The notes under the pieces: generated by a model
Seen by the model: only the letters and a program-made list of their open reading frames with translations
Database searches by the model: none
What the model was told of the DNA's origin: nothing
DNA from: Chitinophagales bacterium
GTDB lineage: Bacteria; Bacteroidota; Bacteroidia; Chitinophagales; Chitinophagaceae
Assembly (NCBI GenBank): GCA_015655015.1
Contig: JAATFV010000146.1
Span: 1-63,570 of the forward strand
DNA length: 63,570 nt
Direction of reading: 5' to 3'
Made by a program: the position numbers and the translations under genes
Shown: positions 43,115 to 51,544 of the stretch, one piece after another
How the letters are laid out: the number at the start of each line of letters is the position of its first letter
How positions within the stretch are numbered: position 1 is the stretch's first letter

Positions 43115-43780
43115 ATGAACATATTCAGCAATCTCAATTATCAAAAAGACCTGAAGGGACACAGCGTCTACCTCGAACCTCTGGATGAACAATACCGGGA
43201 AATTCTCCGGGACCTTGCAAAGGATGAACGCATCTGGGAGTTTACCAAAACCCTGCTGATCGATGAAAATTACGACGACCAGTTCGATGAGTATTTCAAT
43301 CTGGCGCTTCGGTTCCCGGAAACGGGCGGACAGGCTTTTGTTATCCGGACGGTGGAAAAAGTCGCACCTCCCGGCAAAGGAGAGCCGATAAAAGAACGTT
43401 CGATCATCGGGATGACACGGATGTATTTTGTAGAACCGAAAGATAAAAGGCTGGAGATTGGCCATACCTGGTATATCCCTGCGGTCTGGGGAATGGTCCA
43501 TAATAAGGAATGCAAATTATTATTGCTGCAATATGTATTTGAGACCCTGGGATTTAATCGGGCAGAGTTTCGGGTGGCCCATCAGAATATCCGTTCGCAA
43601 AAGGCCGTGGAAAAGATCGGAGGCGTTAAAGAGGGAGTATTGCGAAAGTTTGCGATACGCAATGACGGGACCCGGAGAGATTCAGTCGTCTTCAGCATCA
43701 TTGATGATGAATGGCCGGAGAAGAAAGAGAAGCTGCTGCAATTGATCGCCATGAAAGGTAATCTTAGTAAATTACAATAA
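43115..43780 (+). CDS. GNAT-family N-acetyltransferase (RimJ/RimL type)
   Basis: A 221-residue cytosolic acetyltransferase. The N-terminal GHSVYLEPLDEQY and the central IGMTRMYFVEPKDKRLEIGH followed by TWYIPAVWG are typical of the RimJ/RimL group. The C-terminal part has NRAEFRVAHQNIRSQKAVEK, the acetyl-CoA-proximal region where residues around N-x-R-S-x-K-A-x-E-K contact the cofactor. It would acetylate an N-terminal or side-chain amine; the target is unknown. ATG 43115 is preferred because residues before it in the frame from 43079 are not family-like. Confidence 0.87.
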   Translation: MNIFSNLNYQKDLKGHSVYLEPLDEQYREILRDLAKDERIWEFTKTLLIDENYDDQFDEYFNLALRFPETGGQAFVIRTVEKVAPPGKGEPIKERSIIGMTRMYFVEPKDKRLEIGHTWYIPAVWGMVHNKECKLLLLQYVFETLGFNRAEFRVAHQNIRSQKAVEKIGGVKEGVLRKFAIRNDGTRRDSVVFSIIDDEWPEKKEKLLQLIAMKGNLSKLQ

Positions 43781-43789
43781 ATAATCGTC

Positions 43790-44149
43790 ATGAATATCCG
43801 GATCAAACGCATCTATGAACCGGCGGCTTCCACCGATGGATACCGGGTGCTGGTAGATCGCCTGTGGCCACGGGGCGTCAAAAAGGAAGAGGCTTCTGTT
43901 GACCTGTGGCTCAAAGAAGTTGCTCCCGGCACAGAACTCCGGAAATGGTTTGCGCACGATCCTCAAAAATGGGAAGCCTTTAAGAAAAAATATTTACTGG
44001 AATTATCTGATAACGAGGCATTAGCAACTCTTTCGGAAACGATCCACGAACATAAAGCGGTCACGTTACTGTACGGAGCGAAAGATACAGAACATAATCA
44101 GGCAGTTGTGCTGAAGCTATACCTGGAAAACCTGCACGGTAAAAAATAA
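43790..44149 (+). CDS. DUF488 (YeaO-like) protein
   Basis: A 119-residue soluble protein with the family blocks IKRIYEP, GYRVLVDRLWPRG, LWLKEVAPGTELRKWF and VTLLYGAKDTEHNQAVVL. The arginine/cysteine-free LLYGAK-D-x-x-H-N-Q segment is the conserved site. The biochemical role is not established. It starts 9 bases after the acetyltransferase gene, so the two are likely co-transcribed. Confidence 0.9.
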   Translation: MNIRIKRIYEPAASTDGYRVLVDRLWPRGVKKEEASVDLWLKEVAPGTELRKWFAHDPQKWEAFKKKYLLELSDNEALATLSETIHEHKAVTLLYGAKDTEHNQAVVLKLYLENLHGKK

Positions 44150-44214
44150 GGAACCGGCCGGCAGTCACAAAGAGATAACAATAAAATAAATAATACCCTC
44201 CCGGAAGATCGTTA

Positions 44215-44236
44215 AGTTTACGATTCAACGTAAACT
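44215..44236 (+). promoter_or_regulatory. Inverted repeat upstream of the SnoaL-like gene
   Basis: AGTTTACG (44215-44222), 6 bases, CGTAAACT (44229-44236): a perfect 8-bp dyad ending 8 bases before the ATG at 44245. The shape suits a dimeric winged-helix or TetR-type regulator; none is adjacent. Confidence 0.55.
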
Positions 44237-44244
44237 ATCATACC

Positions 44245-44610
44245 ATGACAATTCAGGAAATCGCCGCCAGGCTGGTAGAATTATGCCGCCAGGGGCAATA
44301 CGAAACCGCCCAGCGGGAGTTATATGCAGACAATGCCATCAGCATCGAGCCGGAAGGCGCACAAGGCCTCCCCAGTGCCAATAACCTGGCCGGGATCATT
44401 GAGAAAGGAGCTGCCTTTCGTGCCATGATCGAAGAAGTTCATGGAGGCTCGGTCAGCGATGCCGTGATTGCAGGTGATCATTTCAGCATCAGCCTGATTA
44501 TTGACGTTACCCTGAAAGGAATGGGGCGTGTGAATATGCCCGAGATCGCCGTGTATAAAGTAAAAGACGGCAAGATCGTCCTGGAACATTTCTTCTACTC
44601 GCCTATGTAG
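44245..44610 (+). CDS. SnoaL-like / NTF2-fold protein
   Basis: A 121-residue small alpha+beta-barrel protein. The N-terminal helices (IQEIAARLVELCRQGQYETA), the YADNAISIEPEG strand and the C-terminal barrel strand IAVYKVKDGKIVLEHFFYSP are typical of SnoaL-like polyketide-cyclase-fold proteins. These bind small hydrophobic ligands or act as isomerases or hydrolases; no catalytic set can be assigned. A dyad lies immediately upstream, so it is probably regulated as a single gene. A strong hairpin follows. Confidence 0.83.
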   Translation: MTIQEIAARLVELCRQGQYETAQRELYADNAISIEPEGAQGLPSANNLAGIIEKGAAFRAMIEEVHGGSVSDAVIAGDHFSISLIIDVTLKGMGRVNMPEIAVYKVKDGKIVLEHFFYSPM

Positions 44611-44644
44611 CCCCGGCGATTATAAGACCTTCTTGAATGCAACG

Positions 44645-44681
44645 ACGGCCAATAGATCCGCCGGAAAGATCTATTGGCCGT
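44645..44681. terminator. Strong hairpin between convergent genes
   Basis: A 14-bp perfect stem ACGGCCAATAGATC/GATCTATTGGCCGT with a 9-base loop, extendable with a G-T pair. It sits between the SnoaL-like gene and the end of the RND operon. No clear T-run follows on either strand. Confidence 0.7.
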
Positions 44682-44694
44682 TGTCTATAGTTGC

Positions 44695-47600
44695 TTATAC
44701 GGAGGAAGATGGGGCCAGGGATGTCTTTGTATTCCTGTACAGCAGCCTCAGCATAGAAGGCAGCACAATCAGCAGCAGGGGCAACGCTATGACAAAACCT
44801 CCGATCACGGCAATGGCCAGAGGCTGGTGCAATTGAGCTCCTGTCCCTATCCCTAACGCCAGTGGCATCAGAGCGATGATCGCGCCCAGCGCTGTCATCA
44901 GCTTGGGCCGGAGACGGGTGGAAATAGCATAGACGACGGCTTCATCCACAGACTGGGTCGCCAGCGAATCCCTGAACTGTAAAAAAGTAAAGATGGCATT
45001 CTCTCCGATAATCCCTACGATCATGATCAGGCCGGTGTAACTACCGACATTCAGCGGTGTTTTTGTAAGATATAAAGCCAGATAGCTTCCGGAAATGCCC
45101 AGGACCGCCACCAGCAGGATCACCAGCGCCACGGAGAATTTCCGGTACAGGAAAAGGATTACCCCGAATACCAGTAAGCTGGCCGAGATGAGAATGATGA
45201 GCAGCTCGCCGAAAGACTGCTGCTGATCGGCATAAGCTCCCCCATATTCGATATGATATCCCTGCGGCAATACGATCTTCCTCCCTACTTCTTTTTGTAT
45301 ATCTCTTATGACACTGCCTAAGCCGCGGCCTTCCAGCCGGGAAGTGACCACGCCCATGGATTGGAGATTTTCGCGTTGTATCTCGGCATCACCCGCTTTT
45401 ACGGAGACATTGGCAAGATCGGTAATAGGTTTGAGCTGCCCGTTGGGCAGAAAAATTTGCAACCGGCTGATATCGGCGATGTGGAGTGTGCGGCTGCCGG
45501 GATAGACCATCCGGATATTGGTCAACTGTTCTTTCTCCGGCAAAGTGCCCACAATATTCCCTTCCAGGGAATTCTGCAGCTGGTATTGCAGGTTGGCAGG
45601 CGTCAGCCCGAACTGGGCCAGCCGGGCATAGTTCGGCTCGATACTCACGGAAGGACCGGCAATGACGATGCCATTGAACACATCGGCTGTTCCATCCACT
45701 TTGGATAGTATGTCCGCCGCCTGTTTGGAAAGCCCCTGAAGGGTCTGGGGATTATCCCCGAATATTTTCAGCTCGATAGGTTGCACCGAAGTCATGAGGT
45801 CGCCCAGCATATCCCCGATCACCTGCCCGAAATCCACCCGAAGGGCCGGTTGGGTAGCTTCGATCTGCTTGCGGATATCGGTAATCACGTCTTCTGTAGA
45901 TCTTGTACGATCCGCCTTTAGCTGGATCAGGTAATCGCCCCTGTTAGGCTCGGTAATGAAAAATCCCATTTCCGTCCCTGTTCTGCGGGAATAAGCCTGC
46001 ACCTCCGGCACCTTGACGATCATCTTCTCCACTTCCCGCAGCATTCTATCCGTTTCTTCCAGAGAAGTGCCGGGAGGAGAGTTATAATCCAGCACTATGC
46101 TGCCCTCGTCCATGTCCGGGAGGAAACCCGTCTCCAGCCTGGGTAAAATAAGATAGATCGCAGCCGCCAGGGCCGCCATGAAAACAAAACTCAGGTAAGG
46201 TCTGCGGATAAAGAAATAAACCCAGCGCTGGTTTTTGATAGTATGAGGCTTGATTTTCTTTGTCGTCTTTTTACTCTTTGTCAACAGCAGGTAAACAACC
46301 GGCAGGCCGATCCGGGTGACAAAGAAGGAACAAACCAACGTAATGATCATCGTATTGGTAAGCACCTTGAAATAAGCGCCTGCCACCCCGCTCATCAGGA
46401 CAAAGGGAACAAAGATAACGATGGTGCTGATGGAGGATCCCAGCATAGCCGGCAAGAGGTAATTGATCGCTTTCTGCAACAAGCTGGTGGTAGGTTCCCC
46501 GGGATGTTCTTCATGCGTACGATGGATCTGTTCCACTACCACAATGGCATCGTCGATGATCAGGCCGATAGCGGCCGCGATGGCGCCCAGGGTCATGATA
46601 TTAAAGGTATATCCGATGGCATAGAGCACGATCAGGGTCAGACAGAGGGTGACCGGAATGGTGATCAGGATGGTAGCGCTGGCCTTAAGAGAACGTAAAA
46701 AAAGGATCGCTACGATAATGGCAAGGGCCAGACCGATCCAGAGACTATCGGTAACGCTCTTAACGGAAGTATTGACAAAGTCGGCCTGAATATAATAAGG
46801 CTGGAGGATCACTCCTTTCGGCAAAAGGACTTTCAGCTGGTCCACTTTCTGCTTCATCGCTGTGGAAAGACTTACCAGGTTGGCATTCGGCTGCTTGATG
46901 ACGGCGATCAGCAAGGCCTCTCTGCCATTGGCGTTAATCCTGGTATATTCAACGGCTTCCTTAACGTCGATCGCTGCGATCTCTTTCAAAAGGATTATCC
47001 TTTTCCCGGTGTTGCGGACCACCATATTTCCGATGTCCTCTTTGCTGTGCACCGTCGCGTCCGTCACCGTCAGATACAGGTAACGATAGTCGGACAGGAA
47101 TCCATTGGATTTTATAAAACCAGTCTGGACGATCGTCGTATTGAGCATGTCCGGGGTAATGGATAGTGTGCTCATTTTGTGCACGTCCAGCGTGAGCCAG
47201 TATTCTTTGGTCTTTCCGCCGATCACACGGATCTCGGAGACGCCGGTCACCTGGGACAAAAAAGGCTTGATGGTATAGTTGGCCAGCTGCTTTAATTCAA
47301 TCGGAGATTTGGTATGGCTTTCCAGGGTATACCCCATTACCGGGAGGATAGAGGGATTCATTTTCTCTACAGTAATCCGGGTCTCCGGAGGAAGATTGTT
47401 CTTTATCTCATTGATTTTCGATTCGATACGCTGCTGGCTTAGATCAATGTTCGCTTTCCAATCCATGAAGGCCGAGATCTCACAGCTGCCCCGGCTGGTC
47501 GTACTGCGCACGTAAAGGAGGTCAGGTACCTGTTTGACGGCATTTTCCAGCGGTTTGGTCACGGTAACCATCATTTTGCTGACAGGCTGGAGACCTGCAT

Positions 47601-47742
47601 CGGCGATAATCTTTATTTTAGGGAAAGTGATCTCCGGGAACAGGGAGGTCTGGAGCTTGCTATAAGCGAACATCCCCCCCAGGATAATCATCACCAGGGT
47701 GACTGTCAGCGGGTTCTTATAAGAGACAAAGAAATTTTTCAC
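44695..47742 (-). CDS. RND-family efflux pump (inner-membrane transporter)
   Basis: A 1015-residue proton-driven pump of the AcrB/MdtB-like superfamily. Twelve membrane helices and two large periplasmic loops are visible; helix 4 carries the proton-relay aspartate pair in GLIIDDAIVVVEQ. It lacks the extra acidic residue pattern that would clearly mark a heavy-metal (CusA) pump, so the substrate type stays open. The start is GTG 47742, sharing bases with the adaptor stop (GTGA). It is the last gene of the TolC-adaptor-RND operon. The N-terminus MKNFFVSYKNPLTVTLVMIILGG-like pattern, with FPEI shortly after, is standard for the family. Confidence 0.95.
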   Translation of the reverse strand: MKNFFVSYKNPLTVTLVMIILGGMFAYSKLQTSLFPEITFPKIKIIADAGLQPVSKMMVTVTKPLENAVKQVPDLLYVRSTTSRGSCEISAFMDWKANIDLSQQRIESKINEIKNNLPPETRITVEKMNPSILPVMGYTLESHTKSPIELKQLANYTIKPFLSQVTGVSEIRVIGGKTKEYWLTLDVHKMSTLSITPDMLNTTIVQTGFIKSNGFLSDYRYLYLTVTDATVHSKEDIGNMVVRNTGKRIILLKEIAAIDVKEAVEYTRINANGREALLIAVIKQPNANLVSLSTAMKQKVDQLKVLLPKGVILQPYYIQADFVNTSVKSVTDSLWIGLALAIIVAILFLRSLKASATILITIPVTLCLTLIVLYAIGYTFNIMTLGAIAAAIGLIIDDAIVVVEQIHRTHEEHPGEPTTSLLQKAINYLLPAMLGSSISTIVIFVPFVLMSGVAGAYFKVLTNTMIITLVCSFFVTRIGLPVVYLLLTKSKKTTKKIKPHTIKNQRWVYFFIRRPYLSFVFMAALAAAIYLILPRLETGFLPDMDEGSIVLDYNSPPGTSLEETDRMLREVEKMIVKVPEVQAYSRRTGTEMGFFITEPNRGDYLIQLKADRTRSTEDVITDIRKQIEATQPALRVDFGQVIGDMLGDLMTSVQPIELKIFGDNPQTLQGLSKQAADILSKVDGTADVFNGIVIAGPSVSIEPNYARLAQFGLTPANLQYQLQNSLEGNIVGTLPEKEQLTNIRMVYPGSRTLHIADISRLQIFLPNGQLKPITDLANVSVKAGDAEIQRENLQSMGVVTSRLEGRGLGSVIRDIQKEVGRKIVLPQGYHIEYGGAYADQQQSFGELLIILISASLLVFGVILFLYRKFSVALVILLVAVLGISGSYLALYLTKTPLNVGSYTGLIMIVGIIGENAIFTFLQFRDSLATQSVDEAVVYAISTRLRPKLMTALGAIIALMPLALGIGTGAQLHQPLAIAVIGGFVIALPLLLIVLPSMLRLLYRNTKTSLAPSSSV

Positions 47743-48731
47743 GGCTTGGGCTCCTCCTCTATTTTGACCTTAGCCGTATCCGGCAACCCATAATTACCGG
47801 TCAGCAATATGCGGTCCGATGGGGAGAACAAAGGAGAAATGATCTCAATTCTATCGGGCGTCTCTATTCCTTTTTTAACGGATACTTTTACAGCCGTAGC
47901 GCTATCGATCATTTTCATGACCCAGAAAGCGGTTTCGGTCTCGTCGGTGAGCAGGGCTGCCCCCGGCAGGGATTGAGCGCTGTTATGAGCCGTCTTCAGC
48001 ACCCGTACTTTGGCGATAAGGTTCTCCGGGATCGCGTGGGGAATATTTACCCGGATCACAATGTTCTGTGTCTGGGAAGCGGAGTCTACCGTCGGCATGG
48101 CGGGGCCGATCGTCCCGGTGAGCTTTTCACCGTCCGGCAGGGTCAGCTCCACCGTTCGTTTGTTAAGTACGGCAGGTCTCAGCTCATAGGGAAGATCGAG
48201 CAGGAATACAAAGCTGTTCCGGTCACTGATAACAGCCAGCTGCTCACCGTCCTGGACATAGTCCCCTGACTGATGATTGAGCTGAGTGATATATCCGTGC
48301 TGATTGGCGTTGATACGGTTGAGCCCGGAAAATTGCAGACTGGAATCGAGTAGTTTAATGGAATTGCCGATGCTCTGCGCCTCTTTCGTCTTGAGGGTGA
48401 ACAGGGACTGGCCTGCTTCTACATATTTGCCCGGGTAGATATCAGCCGACTGTAAATAGCCATTCGCATTGGCCTTTACATAACTTTTCTGCAGGAAGGC
48501 GGAAACGGCGTTCAATTCAATATAATCGTTCAGAGGTTCCTGGCTGACGGTAGTCACCGTGACCGGAGTGCGTGCATCCACCGAATCAGCGTTGGCATTT
48601 TCGCCTGCTTTTTTAGCGCTGGCCGGGGCTTTCCCGGTAGCAGCTTCCTGCTCCGGCTGGTGATTGCAGGCAACAACAGCAAAGAAAATGCTATAAAGAG
48701 CGATCCGGAAAAAGGACGTATGTTGCTTCAT
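47739..48731 (-). CDS. RND efflux periplasmic adaptor (membrane fusion protein)
   Basis: A 330-residue lipoprotein adaptor with lipobox VVAC (Cys22). The lipoyl half-motifs VKANANGYLQSADIYPGKYV and NQHGYITQLNHQSGDYVQDG flank a very short hairpin, followed by a beta-barrel domain and a membrane-proximal domain. It links the RND pump to the TolC-type channel. ATG 48731 overlaps the stop of the TolC gene as ATGA, so translation is coupled. The alpha-helical hairpin is short compared with AcrA, as often seen in Bacteroidota adaptors. Confidence 0.92.
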   Translation of the reverse strand: MKQHTSFFRIALYSIFFAVVACNHQPEQEAATGKAPASAKKAGENANADSVDARTPVTVTTVSQEPLNDYIELNAVSAFLQKSYVKANANGYLQSADIYPGKYVEAGQSLFTLKTKEAQSIGNSIKLLDSSLQFSGLNRINANQHGYITQLNHQSGDYVQDGEQLAVISDRNSFVFLLDLPYELRPAVLNKRTVELTLPDGEKLTGTIGPAMPTVDSASQTQNIVIRVNIPHAIPENLIAKVRVLKTAHNSAQSLPGAALLTDETETAFWVMKMIDSATAVKVSVKKGIETPDRIEIISPLFSPSDRILLTGNYGLPDTAKVKIEEEPKP

Positions 48732-50041
48732 CGATTCCAATAATTAATTTGATTGATGATCTGCAAACGGGTAATATTATTCTGGGTCAGCAGGTTCTTC
48801 GCGTTGAGGTAATTGTTGAGCGCCAGGATATAGTCAGCGATCTTTGCATCTCCGGTCCCCATTAGCTTGCCATTGACGCTGATCAGAGTCTCTGAATATC
48901 TTATCTGTTCATTGATCTGGCCGATCAGCTCTTCCGTAGCTTTCAATTGCCGGGACAGCTGGGCAATCTGCTGATTATACTGCCTCGTAAAGAAATCCTT
49001 ATACCCGGTACGGGTACGTTCGGCAATCTCCAGCTTGCTGTATTGTAATTTCCGCTGATGCCCGTCATAAATGGGAACGGTCAGGCTGAAACCGAAGCTG
49101 GCGCCGAAATTCTTATAGGCCTGGTAGGCAAGCGTCGAGGAATAACCGCCGTCTGCATATACATTCAACTTGGGCTTATAACCGAAATCGACCAATGACC
49201 GGTTATTGCGCAGCTGCAGGCTATCGATATGGTATTGCCGGAAAAAAACGGAGCTGGTGACATCGGGTAAGGTCTGGAGCTGTATACCAGGGTCCTGTAA
49301 AGCAGTGGCCGCGGTATCCACGATCCCGCACAGATAATTCAGCGTGCCATAGTCATTCTGGTATTGGATCTGTAATTGGCGCAGCAGGAGACCTTCCTGT
49401 TTGAGGGTGACTACGAAGGCCAGGTAATCTGTCTGGCGGTAAACATTCTTTTCGGTGAGGTCTTTGAGTAAGGTCTCTTCCTTTTGCAGAAGAGTGTAGA
49501 TCTCCCGGTTGAAATTCAATTGTTGAAGATCGCCAAAGGTGGTGATATATTGGGCCGTCACGTTCTTTTTCAGGTCCTGTTCGGATATTTTTGAGATATT
49601 GCGGACACCCTGACTTTGCAATTGGATGGTTTCGAACCGGGCATCCAAATACCGTCTGCCAACGAATGTTTTATTGACGCCCACCAGGGTGCTGAAATTT
49701 CCGCCGTTGCTGATGGCATTGTCATAACCGTAGCCATGAACGATAGGCGCATAGGTATTGACGCTGGTGCCCGTCACCTGGGGGAGATAGCCCGCCCGGA
49801 CGATCTGGCTGTCCACCTGGCCTACCTGTACCTGGCCCTGGTAATCCTTCAGCAGCGGACTATTCTGTAAAGCTGCCTGAAGGTAAAAATCCAGGGATCC
49901 GGCCGGGGGCGCTTTGAAGGAAGAGTCCGGAACGCCGGTTGAAGGAACCTGGCTGTTATTTTGGGCAAAAGCGGGTCCGCCGAGTCCCGATAGAACGATG
50001 AATACCCCCAGATATACTATAAAGAAATGATATCTATTCAT
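48728..50041 (-). CDS. TolC-family outer-membrane efflux channel
   Basis: A 437-residue outer-membrane factor. A signal peptide (MNRYHFFIVYLGVFIVLSGL, ending near GGPAFAQ) is followed by the two long-helix repeats typical of TolC, with PQVTGTSVNTYAP and YKPKLNVYADGGYS as the two strand regions and QQIAQLSRQLKATEELIGQI in the second helix set. It is the first gene of the efflux operon, with ATGA coupling to the adaptor. A sensor kinase gene lies 182 bases upstream on the same strand and probably controls it. Confidence 0.93.
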   Translation of the reverse strand: MNRYHFFIVYLGVFIVLSGLGGPAFAQNNSQVPSTGVPDSSFKAPPAGSLDFYLQAALQNSPLLKDYQGQVQVGQVDSQIVRAGYLPQVTGTSVNTYAPIVHGYGYDNAISNGGNFSTLVGVNKTFVGRRYLDARFETIQLQSQGVRNISKISEQDLKKNVTAQYITTFGDLQQLNFNREIYTLLQKEETLLKDLTEKNVYRQTDYLAFVVTLKQEGLLLRQLQIQYQNDYGTLNYLCGIVDTAATALQDPGIQLQTLPDVTSSVFFRQYHIDSLQLRNNRSLVDFGYKPKLNVYADGGYSSTLAYQAYKNFGASFGFSLTVPIYDGHQRKLQYSKLEIAERTRTGYKDFFTRQYNQQIAQLSRQLKATEELIGQINEQIRYSETLISVNGKLMGTGDAKIADYILALNNYLNAKNLLTQNNITRLQIINQINYWNR

Positions 50042-50223
50042 TACGGCGGCAAAGCTAAATCCCTATTTTGGCGAAATTCTGAAGCTGCAGAGAAGGATCC
50101 CCGAAAGACCGTTTGCTGAGTCTGAAAGGATCATGACTGGATTAATACATGCCTGCTGGCGGTCCTGTTTCCGGACAGACGACTCCCTGTACGGGAAACA
50201 CCCGGCTTCCCGCTGGCTTACTG

Positions 50224-51477
50224 CTAAAGAGGCAATCCGATACGGATCGAATGAATGTTATCATTATAAGAATACGATAAACGAAAGTCATAGCTGTCGC
50301 AGATCTGCTTGACGATCGCCAGTCCCAGTCCTGTTCCTTCCGAATGACTGCCCTTGGTAAACCGGTCAAAAATAGTAACGGGATCAAAAAGAAGTGCCGG
50401 CCCGGTATTGCTGATCAGAAGCGCATCCTCCTGCAGCCGGATATCCAAGTGTCCTCCATCCCTGTTGTGCCGGATGGCATTGATGAGCAGATTATTCAGG
50501 AGAATATCAGCCAGGTAGGCATTCATCCGGAGGCTGCCATTGTCCAGCAGCATGTGAACGGTGAGGTTCCTGGCTCCGATCAGATCCTCGAATTGCACCA
50601 TTTTCTCTTCGATCAAAGGGGCCAGGGCTACCGGATCGGCATGAGCGAATTGATTGTTCTCGATCTTGGTCAGCAAAAGAAGGGATTGATTAAGCTTACT
50701 GAGACGTCCCACGGCGTCGTACATGGCCTGCAATTGCCGGAGGTGTTTTTCTCCCAGTCCCGGGTCCTGTATCAGGAGGTCCAGCTTGGAATTGATGATG
50801 GCCAGAGGCGTTTGCATTTCATGAGAGGCATTGTCGGCAAAATTCTTCAGCACCTCATAATCCTTCAATATTTTACCGGTCATCTGTTCTACGGCCGAAT
50901 CCAGATTCTTAAACTCCTCGATCCCGGTGTCGCGGACAGGAAGGGGCTTATGGCTGGAAAGATTGAATTGCCGTATGCCTTCGAGGGTATCGTAGAATGG
51001 CTGCCAGATACGGCGGAGCAGGAGCCGGTTGGCCAGAAAGAGCGTGCCTAATAAAAGCAGGATCATGGCCGCCGTAACAAGCATGATCCATTCCAGCAGA
51101 TCTTCCGTCTCTTCCTCCGGGGTAGCCACCGATGCGGTATAAAGCTGGCCCCCTGCCCTGACGGGGAATAAAAGCTCCCGATAAAACCGGTCTTCCCCAT
51201 GATGCTGGTCCAGCCGTGTGATATGGTCGAATTTCCTGGACACAGGTATCTGTGCCGGTAGAAAATGGACCTGCTGGTCCCGGTAATTAGCAGGTTCGGG
51301 TAGCTGGTTGCGGGTCCTGACATAATCGAGGATCTCCGCCTCTTCCACCTTGAGGGTATCATCCAATTGATGGATCAGGACGGAACGGATAATAAAATAA
51401 TACCCTATGCTGCCCAGCAGAAGGGCCAGGATGCTGGCGATAATGTTGACCCGGCTGTATTTTGTAAAAAGCTTCAT
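50224..51477 (-). CDS. OmpR/EnvZ-type sensor histidine kinase
   Basis: A 417-residue membrane kinase. Two transmembrane helices (about 10-30 and 130-152) flank a periplasmic sensor of about 100 residues. The H-box NASHEMQTPLAII has His219, and the ATPase domain has N box LLNNLLINAIRHN and GTGLGLAIVKQICDSY. ATG 51477 (MKLFTKYSRVN) is preferred; the longer frame from 51528 adds 17 unrelated residues. It is upstream of the efflux operon on the same strand. No regulator is adjacent; the likely partner is the OmpR-type regulator at 60180-60854, on the far side of the recDCB block. Confidence 0.93.
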   Translation of the reverse strand: MKLFTKYSRVNIIASILALLLGSIGYYFIIRSVLIHQLDDTLKVEEAEILDYVRTRNQLPEPANYRDQQVHFLPAQIPVSRKFDHITRLDQHHGEDRFYRELLFPVRAGGQLYTASVATPEEETEDLLEWIMLVTAAMILLLLGTLFLANRLLLRRIWQPFYDTLEGIRQFNLSSHKPLPVRDTGIEEFKNLDSAVEQMTGKILKDYEVLKNFADNASHEMQTPLAIINSKLDLLIQDPGLGEKHLRQLQAMYDAVGRLSKLNQSLLLLTKIENNQFAHADPVALAPLIEEKMVQFEDLIGARNLTVHMLLDNGSLRMNAYLADILLNNLLINAIRHNRDGGHLDIRLQEDALLISNTGPALLFDPVTIFDRFTKGSHSEGTGLGLAIVKQICDSYDFRLSYSYNDNIHSIRIGLPL

Positions 51478-51544
51478 GGGAATTGCCAAAGCTATGAGAA
51501 AATCGGGTGTTTCTTTCTTAATTTGCAATACTTAAACGGTTCCT

